Below are positions 6,102-6,112 of a stretch of 6,112 nt of DNA, piece by piece; the stretch's first letter is position 1, and the number at the start of each line of letters is the position of its first letter. The translations under genes were made by a program, and so were the position numbers. Under the pieces are notes generated by a model. The model saw only the letters and a program-made list of their open reading frames with translations, had not been told where the DNA came from and made no database searches. This DNA is from an uncultured Oribacterium sp. Lineage in GTDB: Bacteria; Bacillota; Clostridia; Lachnospirales; Lachnospiraceae. The stretch spans positions 1 to 6,112 of the forward strand of contig CABTMH010000176.1 of NCBI GenBank assembly GCA_902485915.1, read 5' to 3'.

Positions 6102-6112
6102 AGATCGGAAGA
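6102..6112 (+). other. Illumina TruSeq adapter remnant (non-genomic)
   Basis: The final 11 bases, AGATCGGAAGA, are identical to the first 11 of the universal Illumina adapter (AGATCGGAAGAGC), in the orientation expected for read-through at the end of an insert. A chance match exactly at the terminus is very unlikely. The segment also creates the false stop that seems to precede the kinase frame. It should be trimmed. Confidence 0.9.

Noticed and set aside
1..6112. CRISPR array, tRNA or rRNA genes
   Set aside because: I saw no regularly spaced direct repeats, tRNA-like cloverleaf or conserved rRNA segment on either strand.

Overview
The window looks like one complete short metagenomic or draft-assembly contig from a GC-rich member of the Bacillota (Clostridia, possibly Lachnospiraceae). 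The guess rests on three things: strong AGGAG-type ribosome binding sites, a methionine synthase split from its reactivation domain (an arrangement I associate with Clostridia and Thermotogae), and a Firmicute-style sensor kinase. Both ends look like assembly breaks. The left end stops inside a gene that resembles an insertion-sequence transposase. The last 11 bases match the start of the Illumina TruSeq adapter, so they are probably not genomic.

Layout, left to right. Positions 1-77 (minus) hold the first 25 codons of a probable IS transposase. Its AT-rich leader and a perfect 12-bp hairpin lie at 78-166. Positions 167-537 contain no gene. They hold several inverted repeats, a patch crowded with 6-bp palindromes, and an AT-rich stretch just before metF that should contain its promoter. 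No recognisable SAM, cobalamin, THF or T-box element was found there. Three genes then run left to right: metF (538-1401), a stand-alone methionine synthase activation-domain protein (about 1532-2350), and metH without an activation domain (2450-5062). The gaps between them, 130 and 99 bases, are unusually long for an operon, and both can fold. A sensor histidine kinase lies convergently on the minus strand (5065 to about 6101). It is separated from metH by 2 bases and truncated at its N-terminus by the contig end.

The three plus-strand genes form a coherent methyl-transfer module. MetF reduces 5,10-methylene-THF to 5-methyl-THF. MetH moves that methyl group through cobalamin to homocysteine, giving methionine. 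The activation-domain protein presumably supplies in trans the S-adenosylmethionine-dependent rescue of oxidised cobalamin that E. coli MetH carries as its own C-terminal domain.

The most interesting points are the split synthase, and the fact that both partners carry long low-complexity linkers just before a functionally important C-terminal part: about 53 residues rich in Gly/Ala/Ser in MetH, and about 45 residues rich in Ser/Ala/Thr in the activation protein. I see no clearly new biological system. The structured intergenic region at 1416-1497 and the linkers most deserve a second look.
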